Positions 1 to 7,175 of a stretch of DNA of 8,978 bases are shown piece by piece (positions within the stretch are counted from its first letter, which is position 1; each line of letters begins with the position of its first letter). Source of the DNA: Desulfoplanes sp. (GTDB lineage: Bacteria; Desulfobacterota; Desulfovibrionia; Desulfovibrionales; Desulfomicrobiaceae); NCBI GenBank assembly GCA_028708105.1, contig JAQVZR010000047.1, positions 1 to 8,978 on the forward strand, given 5' to 3'. Below the pieces are notes generated by a model. That model saw nothing but the letters and a program-made list of their open reading frames with translations. It was not told where the DNA came from and ran no database searches. The position numbers and the translations under genes are program-made.

Positions 1-850
1 TTTTTACTGATTTTTTTCCTGGCTCGGGATAGCCCTGTTCCAGTCCCATTGTCTCGGGTGCAATGCCCATGGCTAGGCCCAGAATCTGGGTGAAGAGGAT
101 TGAGGGGATACGGGGGATGCCTTGTACGGGGGGAACATTTTCAAATTGGAGCTGGCAATAGGGGCATCCCGTGCACAGGTACTGGGCCCCTTTTTTGTGG
201 GCCAGGTCCAGTTTTTTCCGGGTCAATCCATAAGCCATCTCATTGTCGATGCCTAAAAGCGGTGCTCCGCAGCAGTCGTATTTGTTGTCCCAGGCCAGGG
301 CTGTCGCCCCTGTGGTTTCCAGCATTTCTTCGAAAATGGAAGGGGCCACGGCATCATCGAACAGGGTGATGTCACTGGGGCGCAGGGCGTGGCATCCGTA
401 ATGGGCCGCAATTTTGAGATCCGTAAAGGGAGTGGTTACCGCAGCCTTGATTTTTGTGAGCTCGACTTCCTGATACAGGATATTGAAGAGATGGCGTATG
501 CGGGTTTTTCCCGCATAGTGGAGCCCTTCTTCGGCCAGAAAGACATTGACCTGGTCTTTGAGCTCCGGATCTTCGGCCATGAATTGTTCGGCCTTTTTCA
601 AGGTGCCGAAACAACACATGCACAGAGTCATTATATCCAGGCCCTGGCGTTCGGCCAATGCCAGATTCCTGGCGGCGGAGGTGAGAAAGGCAAGGCGGTG
701 GAAATTGCGCATGGGGTAGCCGCAGCAGGTGAACGCAGGAATATCAACGGGATTGATCCCCAGTTCGTGCAGCACTGCCCGGGTCGAAAGTTCATATCCT
801 TTGACCCGGGTCGGGATCTGGCATCCCAGAAAGAGTGCGTATTGGTTCAT
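1..850 (-). CDS. HdrB-like CCG-domain iron-sulfur protein (3' end cut by window edge)
   Basis: Read on the minus strand from ATG at 850, this frame stays open to the left edge, giving 283 residues without a stop. Two cysteine-rich CCG domains are visible: C10, C42-C43-G44 and C77/C79/C80, then C153, C193-C194-G195 and C226/C229/C232. This is the pattern of heterodisulfide reductase subunit B, where each set can hold a non-cubane [4Fe-4S] cluster. HdrB proteins are usually about 290-300 residues, so only a short tail should be missing. An AAGGA ribosome-binding site lies 9 bases upstream of the ATG and an in-frame TAA 21 bases upstream fixes the start. The gene follows the HdrC-containing membrane protein after a 120-base gap, so the two are likely partners in one operon. 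No methanogen-type disulfide substrate can be inferred; in sulfate reducers such proteins usually handle unknown thiol/disulfide or electron-confurcation partners. The family call is strong, the substrate unknown. Confidence 0.9.
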   Translation of the reverse strand, partial: MNQYALFLGCQIPTRVKGYELSTRAVLHELGINPVDIPAFTCCGYPMRNFHRLAFLTSAARNLALAERQGLDIMTLCMCCFGTLKKAEQFMAEDPELKDQVNVFLAEEGLHYAGKTRIRHLFNILYQEVELTKIKAAVTTPFTDLKIAAHYGCHALRPSDITLFDDAVAPSIFEEMLETTGATALAWDNKYDCCGAPLLGIDNEMAYGLTRKKLDLAHKKGAQYLCTGCPYCQLQFENVPPVQGIPRIPSILFTQILGLAMGIAPETMGLEQGYPEPGKKSVK

Positions 851-970
851 GATGGCAAATCCTTGCGGTTAAGCAGCGGAGTGTACGGATCTATACGGTT
901 TTCAGAAAGAGAAAAGTATTCAGCGCGTAGTGCGCAGGAAGATTGGGCTTGCACGGGATCATACCGGCGA

Positions 971-2740
971 TCAGGTCATATTGATCTTGGGCTTTTCCCC
1001 CGGCGTGGTCGTATTTTCGTAGGCTGCATGCTTGAGACGGTAGAAAAGGTCCACGATGCGCACATTTTGGGGGCAATGTTCCTGGCATTGGTAGCAGGTG
1101 CTGCATTCCCAGATCATCTTGGATTTAGAGCACATCTCCGTTAGCCCCAGGCCCAGAGAACACATGATCTGGTGGGGGAGCATGCCCAGTTCTTTTTCCG
1201 GGTGTTCATATCTGGCCACCACTGGACAGATTGTGGTGCAGTTCTGGCAGACAAAGCAATAAGAAAATGTCTTGTTCCGTGAAAGCTGGGCCGCGTCTTT
1301 GTTTTCCTGTTCCTGGAGCAGCAGGGGGACGTCCGGGCGCATGAGCTGGGCAAAATTTCCCTGCACCCGGGCGAAGGTTCTGGAAACGCTTGCCTGGCTT
1401 TGTCGGGTCCATTCAGGGTCCTGCTGCAGGGCCGGGGCATAGGACAGGGGGGAAAGGAGGACGGGGAGATCCGTCTCCGTATCGAGAAGGCGTTTGCGCA
1501 CCGTCATCCATAATTCTTTGAGATTGATCCCTGACGGGCAGACCGCGAAACATCGGTTGCAGCTGGTGCAGATGAACACCCCGTCCATGAGGGCTCGTTT
1601 TTCCTCGGGAGAGATGGCCTTGTTCTCTGCAACTGCTTTGAGCAGCTGCATTTTTTCACCTGGGAGGATGAGGGGGTTGTTCAGAACCCGAGCGGACATC
1701 ATGGCCGAGCAGACCTGGCTGCATACGGAGCAATGGGTACAGGCTGCGGGTTCCATGGCTTGCCTGACGGCAACCGTTTCGGGCTGACTTTTTTCGTCCA
1801 TGACCGCATTGGCAAGCAGACTTAATGGCGTGGTGATAATGTGGAAAAATTTGGTGAAGGGCAGGGTTGCCAGCCCTAGAAAACAGGCCAGAATGTGCAC
1901 GTACCATAGAACGTGTACGGTGCCGGCCCGATCCAGGAAGGTGGCTGCCGGGGCGATGATTTTTGCTGTGGCGTAGCCTGCAAAGCCCCACTTATTGGAA
2001 ACGTGGCATGAGGCGCAATATTCCTCGTGGGATGTTTTACCCAGGGCAAGACGCTTGGCAGAGATTGTGGGGATCACCGGGGAAACCAGGGCAAAATCTT
2101 TTACCCAATAGGCCGTAAGTGCAGTCAGTTCCTGGCTGTCTTCTTTAGGGTCCAGTGCCGAATATTCGGTAACCATATGCATGAATTCGGTGTAGGAAGC
2201 CATTTTCATGCCTTCAAGTATGATTCCGGAGACGATAATTGTTCCCAGGAGGACCAGAGCCAAAATATCCTGTTTGTTGGAGGCGAGCAGGTGTTCTTTG
2301 ATGATAAAACGGCGGTATACGGCAATACCTACACCGGAAAGCACCATTATTCCCAGGAGATCGCGAAGCAGCAGGTAGGGATTGAGTGTGGAGGTGTAGG
2401 CTGGAAATATTTTTTCCGTGACCACAGGGGCCATGGCATGCATGAGGGTCAGGAGAACAAAACCTAGAAAGATGAGTTCGTGCATGAACCAGCGTAGTTT
2501 CCCTGCTTTGAACAAGGGCCTTTGCAGAAGGATGTCCAGGAGCAGCGCCTTGCCGAGTAGCAAAATTTTTGCGCTGCAAAAGGTCTGCAAAAGTCCGCGT
2601 ACGACCGCTGTGATTTTTTGACGGGAAGAAAAGGTCGGGGAAGCATGCGCGGAGGGCACACAGAACCATCGGGATATTTTATAGAAAAGCCCGGCAATCA
2701 AAAGGGCAATGGAAATCCAGAGAAGTATACTGAAATACAT
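971..2740 (-). CDS. Membrane-bound Hdr-like electron-transfer protein: NarI-like cytochrome + haem c site + ferredoxin + HdrC domains
   Basis: 589 residues. Hydrophobic segments lie near residues 3-20, 84-104, 122-141, 158-176 and 276-300, a five-helix NarI/DsrM-like membrane domain. H87, H101, H282 and H300 are candidate haem b ligands. The long loop between helices 4 and 5 carries CASCH (242-246), a haem c attachment motif. Positive residues after helix 1 (K21, R24) and helix 3 (R143, R144, K148) put that loop in the periplasm and the C-terminus in the cytoplasm. Four cysteine sets follow: C334-C344 and C391-C401 (ferredoxin/GlpC-like pair), then C495-C505 and C546-C556 (HdrC-like pair), each CxxCxxCxxxC and the last three followed by P. 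That predicts four [4Fe-4S] clusters. Start ATG has AAAGGAG 8 bases upstream. It probably passes electrons across the membrane between cytochrome c or quinone and the HdrB-like partner downstream. It resembles Dsr/Tmc/Hmc-type complexes, but I cannot match it to a named one. Confidence 0.9.
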   Translation of the reverse strand: MYFSILLWISIALLIAGLFYKISRWFCVPSAHASPTFSSRQKITAVVRGLLQTFCSAKILLLGKALLLDILLQRPLFKAGKLRWFMHELIFLGFVLLTLMHAMAPVVTEKIFPAYTSTLNPYLLLRDLLGIMVLSGVGIAVYRRFIIKEHLLASNKQDILALVLLGTIIVSGIILEGMKMASYTEFMHMVTEYSALDPKEDSQELTALTAYWVKDFALVSPVIPTISAKRLALGKTSHEEYCASCHVSNKWGFAGYATAKIIAPAATFLDRAGTVHVLWYVHILACFLGLATLPFTKFFHIITTPLSLLANAVMDEKSQPETVAVRQAMEPAACTHCSVCSQVCSAMMSARVLNNPLILPGEKMQLLKAVAENKAISPEEKRALMDGVFICTSCNRCFAVCPSGINLKELWMTVRKRLLDTETDLPVLLSPLSYAPALQQDPEWTRQSQASVSRTFARVQGNFAQLMRPDVPLLLQEQENKDAAQLSRNKTFSYCFVCQNCTTICPVVARYEHPEKELGMLPHQIMCSLGLGLTEMCSKSKMIWECSTCYQCQEHCPQNVRIVDLFYRLKHAAYENTTTPGEKPKINMT

Positions 2741-3072
2741 AGGAAAGACTCCTTTATTAAGCTGATTTGACGTATAAAGGATGTACTACTCCGTCCAGAA
2801 AATGAAATTTTTCACATTCCTGCCCCTGACCGGCGTGGTTTGTGGGTAAATGAAAGGATATCTCAACGCGTCTAAGGTGAATGTCTTGCTAGCACAAGAC
2901 AAAAATATTAGTAACGCAACTTCGCTGGAATAAGACTCTCTGCGGTATACGGGGTGTTCCATGGCCTCTGTATGGGAGGTGCTGGGCGGGACAGACTGTT
3001 GCACACATAAAAGCTGTGGCAGTCCACCTGTAGCTAAGCGCTTTTTATGGATATATAAATCGGTGATGCTCT
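2741..3072. other. Divergent intergenic region between the Hdr-like operon and the 113-residue gene
   Basis: This 332-base stretch separates two divergently oriented genes and should hold the promoters for both. The ribosome-binding site of the leftward gene (AAAGGAG) is at its left end and a weak GGTGA before the rightward gene at its right end. A TATAAA box-like sequence at 3054-3059 sits too close to the rightward start for an ordinary leader and has no good -35. One inverted repeat at 2882-2901 is listed separately. The 72-codon minus-strand frame inside it lacks a convincing ribosome-binding site and resembles nothing I know. No RNA gene is recognised. Confidence 0.5.
2882..2901. repeat. 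7-bp perfect inverted repeat (TGTCTTG / CAAGACA), possible operator
   Basis: TGTCTTG at 2882-2888 and CAAGACA at 2895-2901 are perfect reverse complements across a 6-base spacer; the centre contains the self-palindrome TGCTAGCA. It sits about 140 bases upstream of the leftward Hdr-like gene. No T-run follows on either strand, so it is not an intrinsic terminator. A dimeric regulator site is possible; chance cannot be excluded for a single site of this size. Confidence 0.3.
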
Positions 3073-3414
3073 ATGGCTATACAAAGACAGGCAGGGAATG
3101 AACCCCGCAAGGGATATACGCTGGATGACCAGGTTATCGGGGTACCTTGGATTACAAAGTCCCAATGGCCGGTGTTGCAATCGGTTTGCACGGACCGCTG
3201 GTTGGTGAACAAGAGATATAGGCAGTGGCAGAAGGAGAATACATCTATCCTCGCCGCCATCCGAAAAGCCGGTATCCGAGCCCAAAAAGTAGTGATCGAT
3301 GTCGATCATTTCGTTCGCTGGTGTCGTCAGAGTGAACGGCCTGTTACCTGCGCGGCCTTGGCTGATTTTACCAATGCGTGTCTGATGGGTACAGAATTTT
3401 CATCATACAAGTAG
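3073..3414 (+). CDS. Conserved hypothetical protein, 113 residues
   Basis: A small soluble protein with no signal peptide, membrane segment or catalytic motif that I can name. Notable residues are VPW at 24-26, QW at 31-32, W43, W52, KVVIDVDHF at 72-80 and WCRQSERPV at 83-91. From memory, this spacing (VPW, then QW, then a K-V-x-V-D-V stretch, then WC and RPV) matches short uncharacterised proteins seen in several Deltaproteobacteria, which supports a real gene; this has not been searched. The C-terminal half looks like alternating helix and strand. A GGTGA ribosome-binding site lies 6 bases before the ATG. It stands alone, facing the cysteine-module gene, with no operon partner on its strand. 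Function is unknown. Confidence 0.7.
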   Translation: MAIQRQAGNEPRKGYTLDDQVIGVPWITKSQWPVLQSVCTDRWLVNKRYRQWQKENTSILAAIRKAGIRAQKVVIDVDHFVRWCRQSERPVTCAALADFTNACLMGTEFSSYK

Positions 3415-3494
3415 GCTCTTGTTGTGCCAAGAATCAGGCACCGTTGTAGGTTCACGAGTAGGTCGGGCTGGCAAAAAAGGCAGCAATCCTTAGT

Positions 3495-3872
3495 TTAAAG
3501 GGGCAGAGAAAGTTCGTTTCCCATCTTGCTTTTGGGGGGGCGGGAAATTTTTTGTCTGCTCTTCTTCGTTGCTTTTTCTGAGGGCATGCTCCCCTTTCTG
3601 TACGGATGCAGGTAGCAAGGAGTCATAGATGCCACGGGAGTCCCTCCTTTGCAGGCATTGGCATCGGTGGCGGAACCGGCGCAGCGCAGGCAAAATTTTC
3701 GGATAACCTTGGGGAGGTTGACGACACTCCCCTGGGGGAGTGTGCCAAAGCGGTAAGGGTGCAGCGGGCAAGTGTCTTCAGGACATTCGGCAACGAGTTT
3801 TCTGCTTCCGCCTTGGCAGAGAAGGCAGGTCCTGCGGATGGCTTGGATGGGGCTGACTCGTTTTTGGGGCAT
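3495..3872 (-). CDS. Small protein with two tandem four-cysteine modules (putative zinc-binding)
   Basis: 125 residues, basic and cytoplasmic. It contains two copies of one module. Unit 1 (residues 11-43) begins AIRRTC and has C16, C19, C30 and C35, ending LHPYRFG. Unit 2 (residues 56-94) begins VIRKFC and has C61, C64, C74 and C86, ending LHPYRKG. Each four-cysteine set could bind one metal ion, probably zinc. Single-module relatives with the C-x-x-C, C-P-L and PYR-x-G signature occur, as I recall, in deltaproteobacterial chromosomes and their prophages, with no assigned function. The tail (100-125) is lysine- and proline-rich and may be disordered or bind nucleic acid. GAGG 7 bases before the ATG at 3872 supports the start. 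It converges on the 113-residue gene with about 80 bases between them. A role in DNA or RNA binding is only a guess. Confidence 0.7.
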   Translation of the reverse strand: MPQKRVSPIQAIRRTCLLCQGGSRKLVAECPEDTCPLHPYRFGTLPQGSVVNLPKVIRKFCLRCAGSATDANACKGGTPVASMTPCYLHPYRKGSMPSEKATKKSRQKISRPPKSKMGNELSLPL

Positions 3873-4331
3873 ATATGAGCCTCGGGTAGATAGCTGAAGG
3901 AATGAGATGTATGTTGTTGTTCCCAGTACTCTCGGTCTCTGTGTTGCGGACTCAAGCGCTTGTCAAGCCAAAAAAAGAGAGATGTACTTGTTTTTCTTGT
4001 TTGGTCTGATGGTGGTGTGTACCGGATTCCATGGATAAAAGGAATATTTTTTCCCAAACCTGCGGGCCTGTGAACAGATGGGATCCGTCGTTTATGGCTT
4101 TTGGGGGGCAGGTGGGCTGGCAGGGGATCTTTTGTGAATAAATGTACATATCCAGTGGATGATTCTTCCGGAGCAAGGTTGATTTTTTTGAGTTTTTGTG
4201 CATAACATTTTGATTTTTTGACTACATTGGTTCGGGATAGTCATGGATAAGAGCGATCATGGGAAAATATCCAGCAGGCAGATGTTTTTGTAATCTGCAC
4301 GGCCTTTGGGTGAAATGCTGTGGAAAAGTGC

Positions 4332-4360
4332 TTGACAACTTTGTTCGTTTTTGAACAAGT
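4332..4360 (+). promoter_or_regulatory. Putative promoter with overlapping operator TTGTTC-N6-GAACAA
   Basis: A consensus -35 TTGACA occupies 4332-4337. The inverted repeat TTGTTC (4341-4346) and GAACAA (4353-4358) fills the region where the spacer and -10 would be, the usual place for a TetR-type repressor to block RNA polymerase. The -10 is poor: AACAAG or ACAAGT at 16-17 bases spacing. The start codon is about 45 bases further down. The operator assignment rests on symmetry and position only. Confidence 0.4.
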
Positions 4361-4369
4361 GAAAACCGA

Positions 4370-4385
4370 CCGAGCGTTCACTCGG
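4370..4385 (+). promoter_or_regulatory. Second inverted repeat CCGAG-N6-CTCGG upstream of the tetR-type gene
   Basis: CCGAG at 4370-4374 and CTCGG at 4381-4385 are perfect reverse complements with the same 6-base spacer as the repeat just upstream, and their centres are about 28 bases apart. The wider sequence ACCGACCGAGCG recalls operators bound by some TetR-family regulators of fatty-acid and phenylacetate genes. It lies within the presumed 5' leader, 20 bases before the start codon. It may be the true operator, a second one, or coincidence. Confidence 0.4.
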
Positions 4386-4404
4386 GAAATTGTAAGGGGC
4401 AACC

Positions 4405-5004
4405 ATGACGCTCAAGCAGAATATTTTGGAGTCAGCCACACAGCTTTTTGCCACCAATGGATTCAGAAATACTTCTATATCGGCTATCGCAAAGAGTGCC
4501 GGCGCAGCAGAGGGAACCATTTTTCATCATTTTAAGAACAAAGAGGATGTCTTTCTTTGTGCCTTGAACCGGGCCAAAGGATTGATTATTGATGCCGTGG
4601 ATGAACAGGTAAACAGCAGGCATTTTGCCAACGGTCTGCAGATGGTCGAGGGAGTTATTAACGTTTATTTTTGTCTTTCAGAGCAATTATCCTGGGAGCT
4701 GTTACTCCTTTTTCGCAGCCATTCCTATGAATTGGCATCGGTGAATGATGCTTGTCGCACAACAGTGGAAACCATTTATAATTGTTTTTTAAATGCCATG
4801 AGTGAGGGCATCAGCATGGGAAAAGAAGACGGTTCCATTGCCGATGTCTCCACGTCCAAGACAGCGGTTATTATTTTCGGAATGCTTAACGGGCTGCTGC
4901 GGTTTGATATCGATAATATCTTTCCGGTGCATACTCTTTATTTTGATATTCTTCAGTCGTGTAGAAAAATTTTAACCAATGGAAGTGATGAGGTGCAGAT
5001 ATGA
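4405..5004 (+). CDS. TetR/AcrR-family transcriptional regulator
   Basis: 199 residues, normal for the family. The N-terminal DNA-binding domain covers about residues 4-50: helix 1 with the ATQLFATNGF stretch at 11-20, the helix-turn-helix at about 25-44, and the signature G38-T-I-F-H-H-F near 38-43 leading into KNKED. The remainder is a helical ligand-binding and dimer domain that diverges too far to suggest a ligand. AAGGGG lies 5 bases before the ATG. The stop codon overlaps the start of the SulP transporter gene (ATGA), so both are made from one transcript and translation is coupled. The likely role is to repress its own operon through the inverted repeats upstream and to release it when a small molecule binds, perhaps an anion or one of its metabolites. 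The family call is firm; target and ligand are inferred. Confidence 0.93.
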   Translation: MTLKQNILESATQLFATNGFRNTSISAIAKSAGAAEGTIFHHFKNKEDVFLCALNRAKGLIIDAVDEQVNSRHFANGLQMVEGVINVYFCLSEQLSWELLLLFRSHSYELASVNDACRTTVETIYNCFLNAMSEGISMGKEDGSIADVSTSKTAVIIFGMLNGLLRFDIDNIFPVHTLYFDILQSCRKILTNGSDEVQI

Positions 5005-7175
5005 TCGCGGTCGTTTCAAAGGTGCTTCCCTTTATGCGCTGGTTCGAGGGATATTCCATGGGCAAATTCAAGCTGGACATGGTGGCCGGCTTGACGGTGG
5101 CTCTGGTTTTGATCCCTCAGTCAATGGCCTACGCACAATTGGCAGGTCTTCCTGCCTATTATGGTCTGTATGCTTCCTTTTTACCCCCCATGATTGCGGC
5201 ACTTTTCGGGTCCAGCCGGCAGTTGGCCACCGGCCCGGTGGCCGTGGTTTCACTTATGACAGCCGCCTCTCTGGAACCGCTGGCCACCGCGGGAAGCGAG
5301 GCCTTTGTGGCCTACGCCATTCTGCTGGCCTTAAGTGTGGGTATTTTCCAGCTGATGCTCGGCGTGCTCAGGCTTGGCCTGGTGGTCAATTTTCTGTCCC
5401 ATCCCGTGGTCAATGGATTTACCAATGCTGCGGCTATTATTATCGCTACGTCCCAGTTTTCAAAATTGTTCGGCGTGTATGTGGACAAGGCAGCACACCA
5501 TTACGAAACGATCTGGCGGGTTTGCCAGGCCGCTGTGCATTTTACGCACTGGTTCACGCTGTTTATGGCGGTCTTGGCTTTCGGGATCATGTACGGATTG
5601 AAAAAAATCAATCCTCGGATTCCCAATGTGCTGGTGGCGGTCGTAGTGACCACACTTCTTTCCTGGGCCATTGGGTTTGAACACAATTATACAGGTTCAC
5701 TGGATCAGGTCATGTCTCCGGTTGTTCGGGAAAGCGTCGTTGGTTTTAATACCGCCATTGCCGATAATAACCGATACAGTGAAGAACGGACCCGTCTTAG
5801 GCACGAACTTGAAGATGTTAAAAAAACGATGGGTGAGCACTCCATTGACGCGCTGGATAAACAGCATGAAATTGACATTATCGCTGCGCGCATAACCAGG
5901 GCCAAAGCCAGCGCTCATGTGTACCGTCAGACGATCAGAAGCTTTCTGATGAGCGGCGTTGCCCAGGCAGATGGATCGAACCTTTTTTATCTCCGGAATG
6001 ATGTGCCTGCCGGGGTGACGACAGATGGTCGGACCTGGAGAATCAAGGCCGGAAATTCTCTGCTCAAAACCGATTCCATTCTGTATACAGGCGGCGGGGC
6101 TGTAGTCGGTGTTGTTCCCAGCGGGTTGCCGATCATGAGTTTCCCGAGCATCAATATCGCGACCATTTTAACATTGCTTCCTTTTGCCGCGATTATTTCT
6201 CTGCTTGGTTTTATGGAAGCTATTTCCATTGCCAAGGCTATGGCCGCCAAAACCGGGCAGCGGCTTGATCCCAATCAGGAGCTTATTGGCCAGGGATTGG
6301 CCAACATTATCGGTGCATTTGGGAAGAGTTATCCTGTTTCGGGGTCCTTTTCGCGTTCGGCTGTGAATCTGCAGGCCGGAGCCGTGACGGGTTTTTCCAG
6401 CGTTGTCACCAGTCTGACAGTGGTCATTGCATTGCTTTTCTTTACGCCGTTATTGTATCATCTTCCGCAGGCAGTATTGGCTGCAGTGATTATGATGGCT
6501 GTCATAGGGCTTATAAATGTCTCTGGTTTCGTGCATGCATGGAAGGCCCAATGGTATGACGGCGCCATTTCAATCTTCACTTTTTTATGCACCCTGGTCT
6601 TTGCCCCGCATCTGGATAAGGGGATAATGGTTGGCGTGGGTTTGTCTCTGAGTGTCTTTTTGTACAAAAGCATGCGTCCCAAGGTGGCAAAACTGGCCAT
6701 GGCAAGTGATTACTCGTTGCAGTGTGTGGATACGTCGATGCTTGATGAATGCAGGTATATTGCCATCATACGTTTTGACGGACCTCTGTTTTTTGCCAAT
6801 GCCAGCTATTTGGAAGATCAGGTTTCCAATATTATGCGATCCATGCCTGATCTCAAACATATCCATATTGCGGCCAGCGGGATCAACGATATGGACGCTT
6901 CGGGGGAAGAGGCATTGTCTCTGCTTGTGGAACGTGTCCGCAGTGCGGGATGCGGCATATCTTTTTCCGGGGTCAAAGAGCGGGTCCTGGATGTGATGAA
7001 ACGGACGCATCTGTACGAGAAGATAGGTGCTAAAAATATTTTTTCGACCCTTGAAGGAGCCATTGAACGTCTGTATAACAAAGTTCATCCCAAAGAAGAC
7101 CCTTCCTTGGGTGAATGTCCTTTGGTTAAATATATACCCAGAAAAAAAAATACAAAGCTGGCAGACAGAACATAG
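5001..7175 (+). CDS. SulP/SLC26-family anion transporter with STAS domain and a large inserted loop
   Basis: 724 residues, against roughly 500-600 for most bacterial SulP proteins. The first half shows the family signature around residues 27-60 (LDMVAGLTVALVLIPQSMAY, then AGLPAYYGLYAS) and GPVAVVSLM at 78-86. The second begins with PSGLPIMSFP at 373-382 and continues to about 555. A cytoplasmic STAS domain spans about 568-695, with the loop DMDASGEEAL (630-639) whose S634 is at the position that is phosphorylated in STAS relatives. Residues about 228-366 are extra: a charged coiled-coil-like stretch (255-310) and a small beta-rich part (325-365). By the 7+7 topology of the family this insert should lie in the periplasm. 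The start overlaps tetR by 4 bases and has GAGGTG 5 bases upstream. Sulfate is a plausible substrate in this kind of organism, but bicarbonate or another anion cannot be excluded. No terminator follows. Confidence 0.95.
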   Translation: MIAVVSKVLPFMRWFEGYSMGKFKLDMVAGLTVALVLIPQSMAYAQLAGLPAYYGLYASFLPPMIAALFGSSRQLATGPVAVVSLMTAASLEPLATAGSEAFVAYAILLALSVGIFQLMLGVLRLGLVVNFLSHPVVNGFTNAAAIIIATSQFSKLFGVYVDKAAHHYETIWRVCQAAVHFTHWFTLFMAVLAFGIMYGLKKINPRIPNVLVAVVVTTLLSWAIGFEHNYTGSLDQVMSPVVRESVVGFNTAIADNNRYSEERTRLRHELEDVKKTMGEHSIDALDKQHEIDIIAARITRAKASAHVYRQTIRSFLMSGVAQADGSNLFYLRNDVPAGVTTDGRTWRIKAGNSLLKTDSILYTGGGAVVGVVPSGLPIMSFPSINIATILTLLPFAAIISLLGFMEAISIAKAMAAKTGQRLDPNQELIGQGLANIIGAFGKSYPVSGSFSRSAVNLQAGAVTGFSSVVTSLTVVIALLFFTPLLYHLPQAVLAAVIMMAVIGLINVSGFVHAWKAQWYDGAISIFTFLCTLVFAPHLDKGIMVGVGLSLSVFLYKSMRPKVAKLAMASDYSLQCVDTSMLDECRYIAIIRFDGPLFFANASYLEDQVSNIMRSMPDLKHIHIAASGINDMDASGEEALSLLVERVRSAGCGISFSGVKERVLDVMKRTHLYEKIGAKNIFSTLEGAIERLYNKVHPKEDPSLGECPLVKYIPRKKNTKLADRT

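Larger units (their letters stand above)
3873..4404. other. Long non-coding stretch between the divergent cysteine-module gene and the tetR-type gene
   Basis: These 532 bases carry no convincing gene. The longest minus-strand frame (about 3952-4203, 83 codons) has no ribosome-binding site and an unstructured, low-similarity sequence. On the minus strand a TTGACA (complement of 3961-3966) is joined to a 10-base palindrome CAAGCGCTTG at 3953-3962, about 85 bases upstream of the leftward gene; the matching -10 is poor, so this is only a possible promoter. The right end contains the regulatory sites listed separately. The T-rich block 4170-4225 shows no hairpin that I could find. Confidence 0.5.

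Noticed and set aside
389..1144. 251-codon open frame on the plus strand
   Set aside because: It lies opposite the HdrB-like gene and the end of the HdrC fusion, both of which have complete cysteine motifs; the plus-strand translation resembles no family and has no ribosome-binding site.
3424..3441. GTGCC/GGCAC inverted repeat between the two convergent small genes, as a bidirectional terminator
   Set aside because: The stem is only 5 bp with an 8-base loop, and no T-run follows on either strand.
3952..4203. Possible 83-codon gene on the minus strand in the long intergenic region
   Set aside because: No ribosome-binding site, no recognisable motif and an amino-acid composition typical of non-coding sequence.
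5682..6098. SulP insert as a sign of frameshift or assembly error
   Set aside because: The frame is continuous, codon use matches the flanks, and the family motifs on both sides are in frame and intact.
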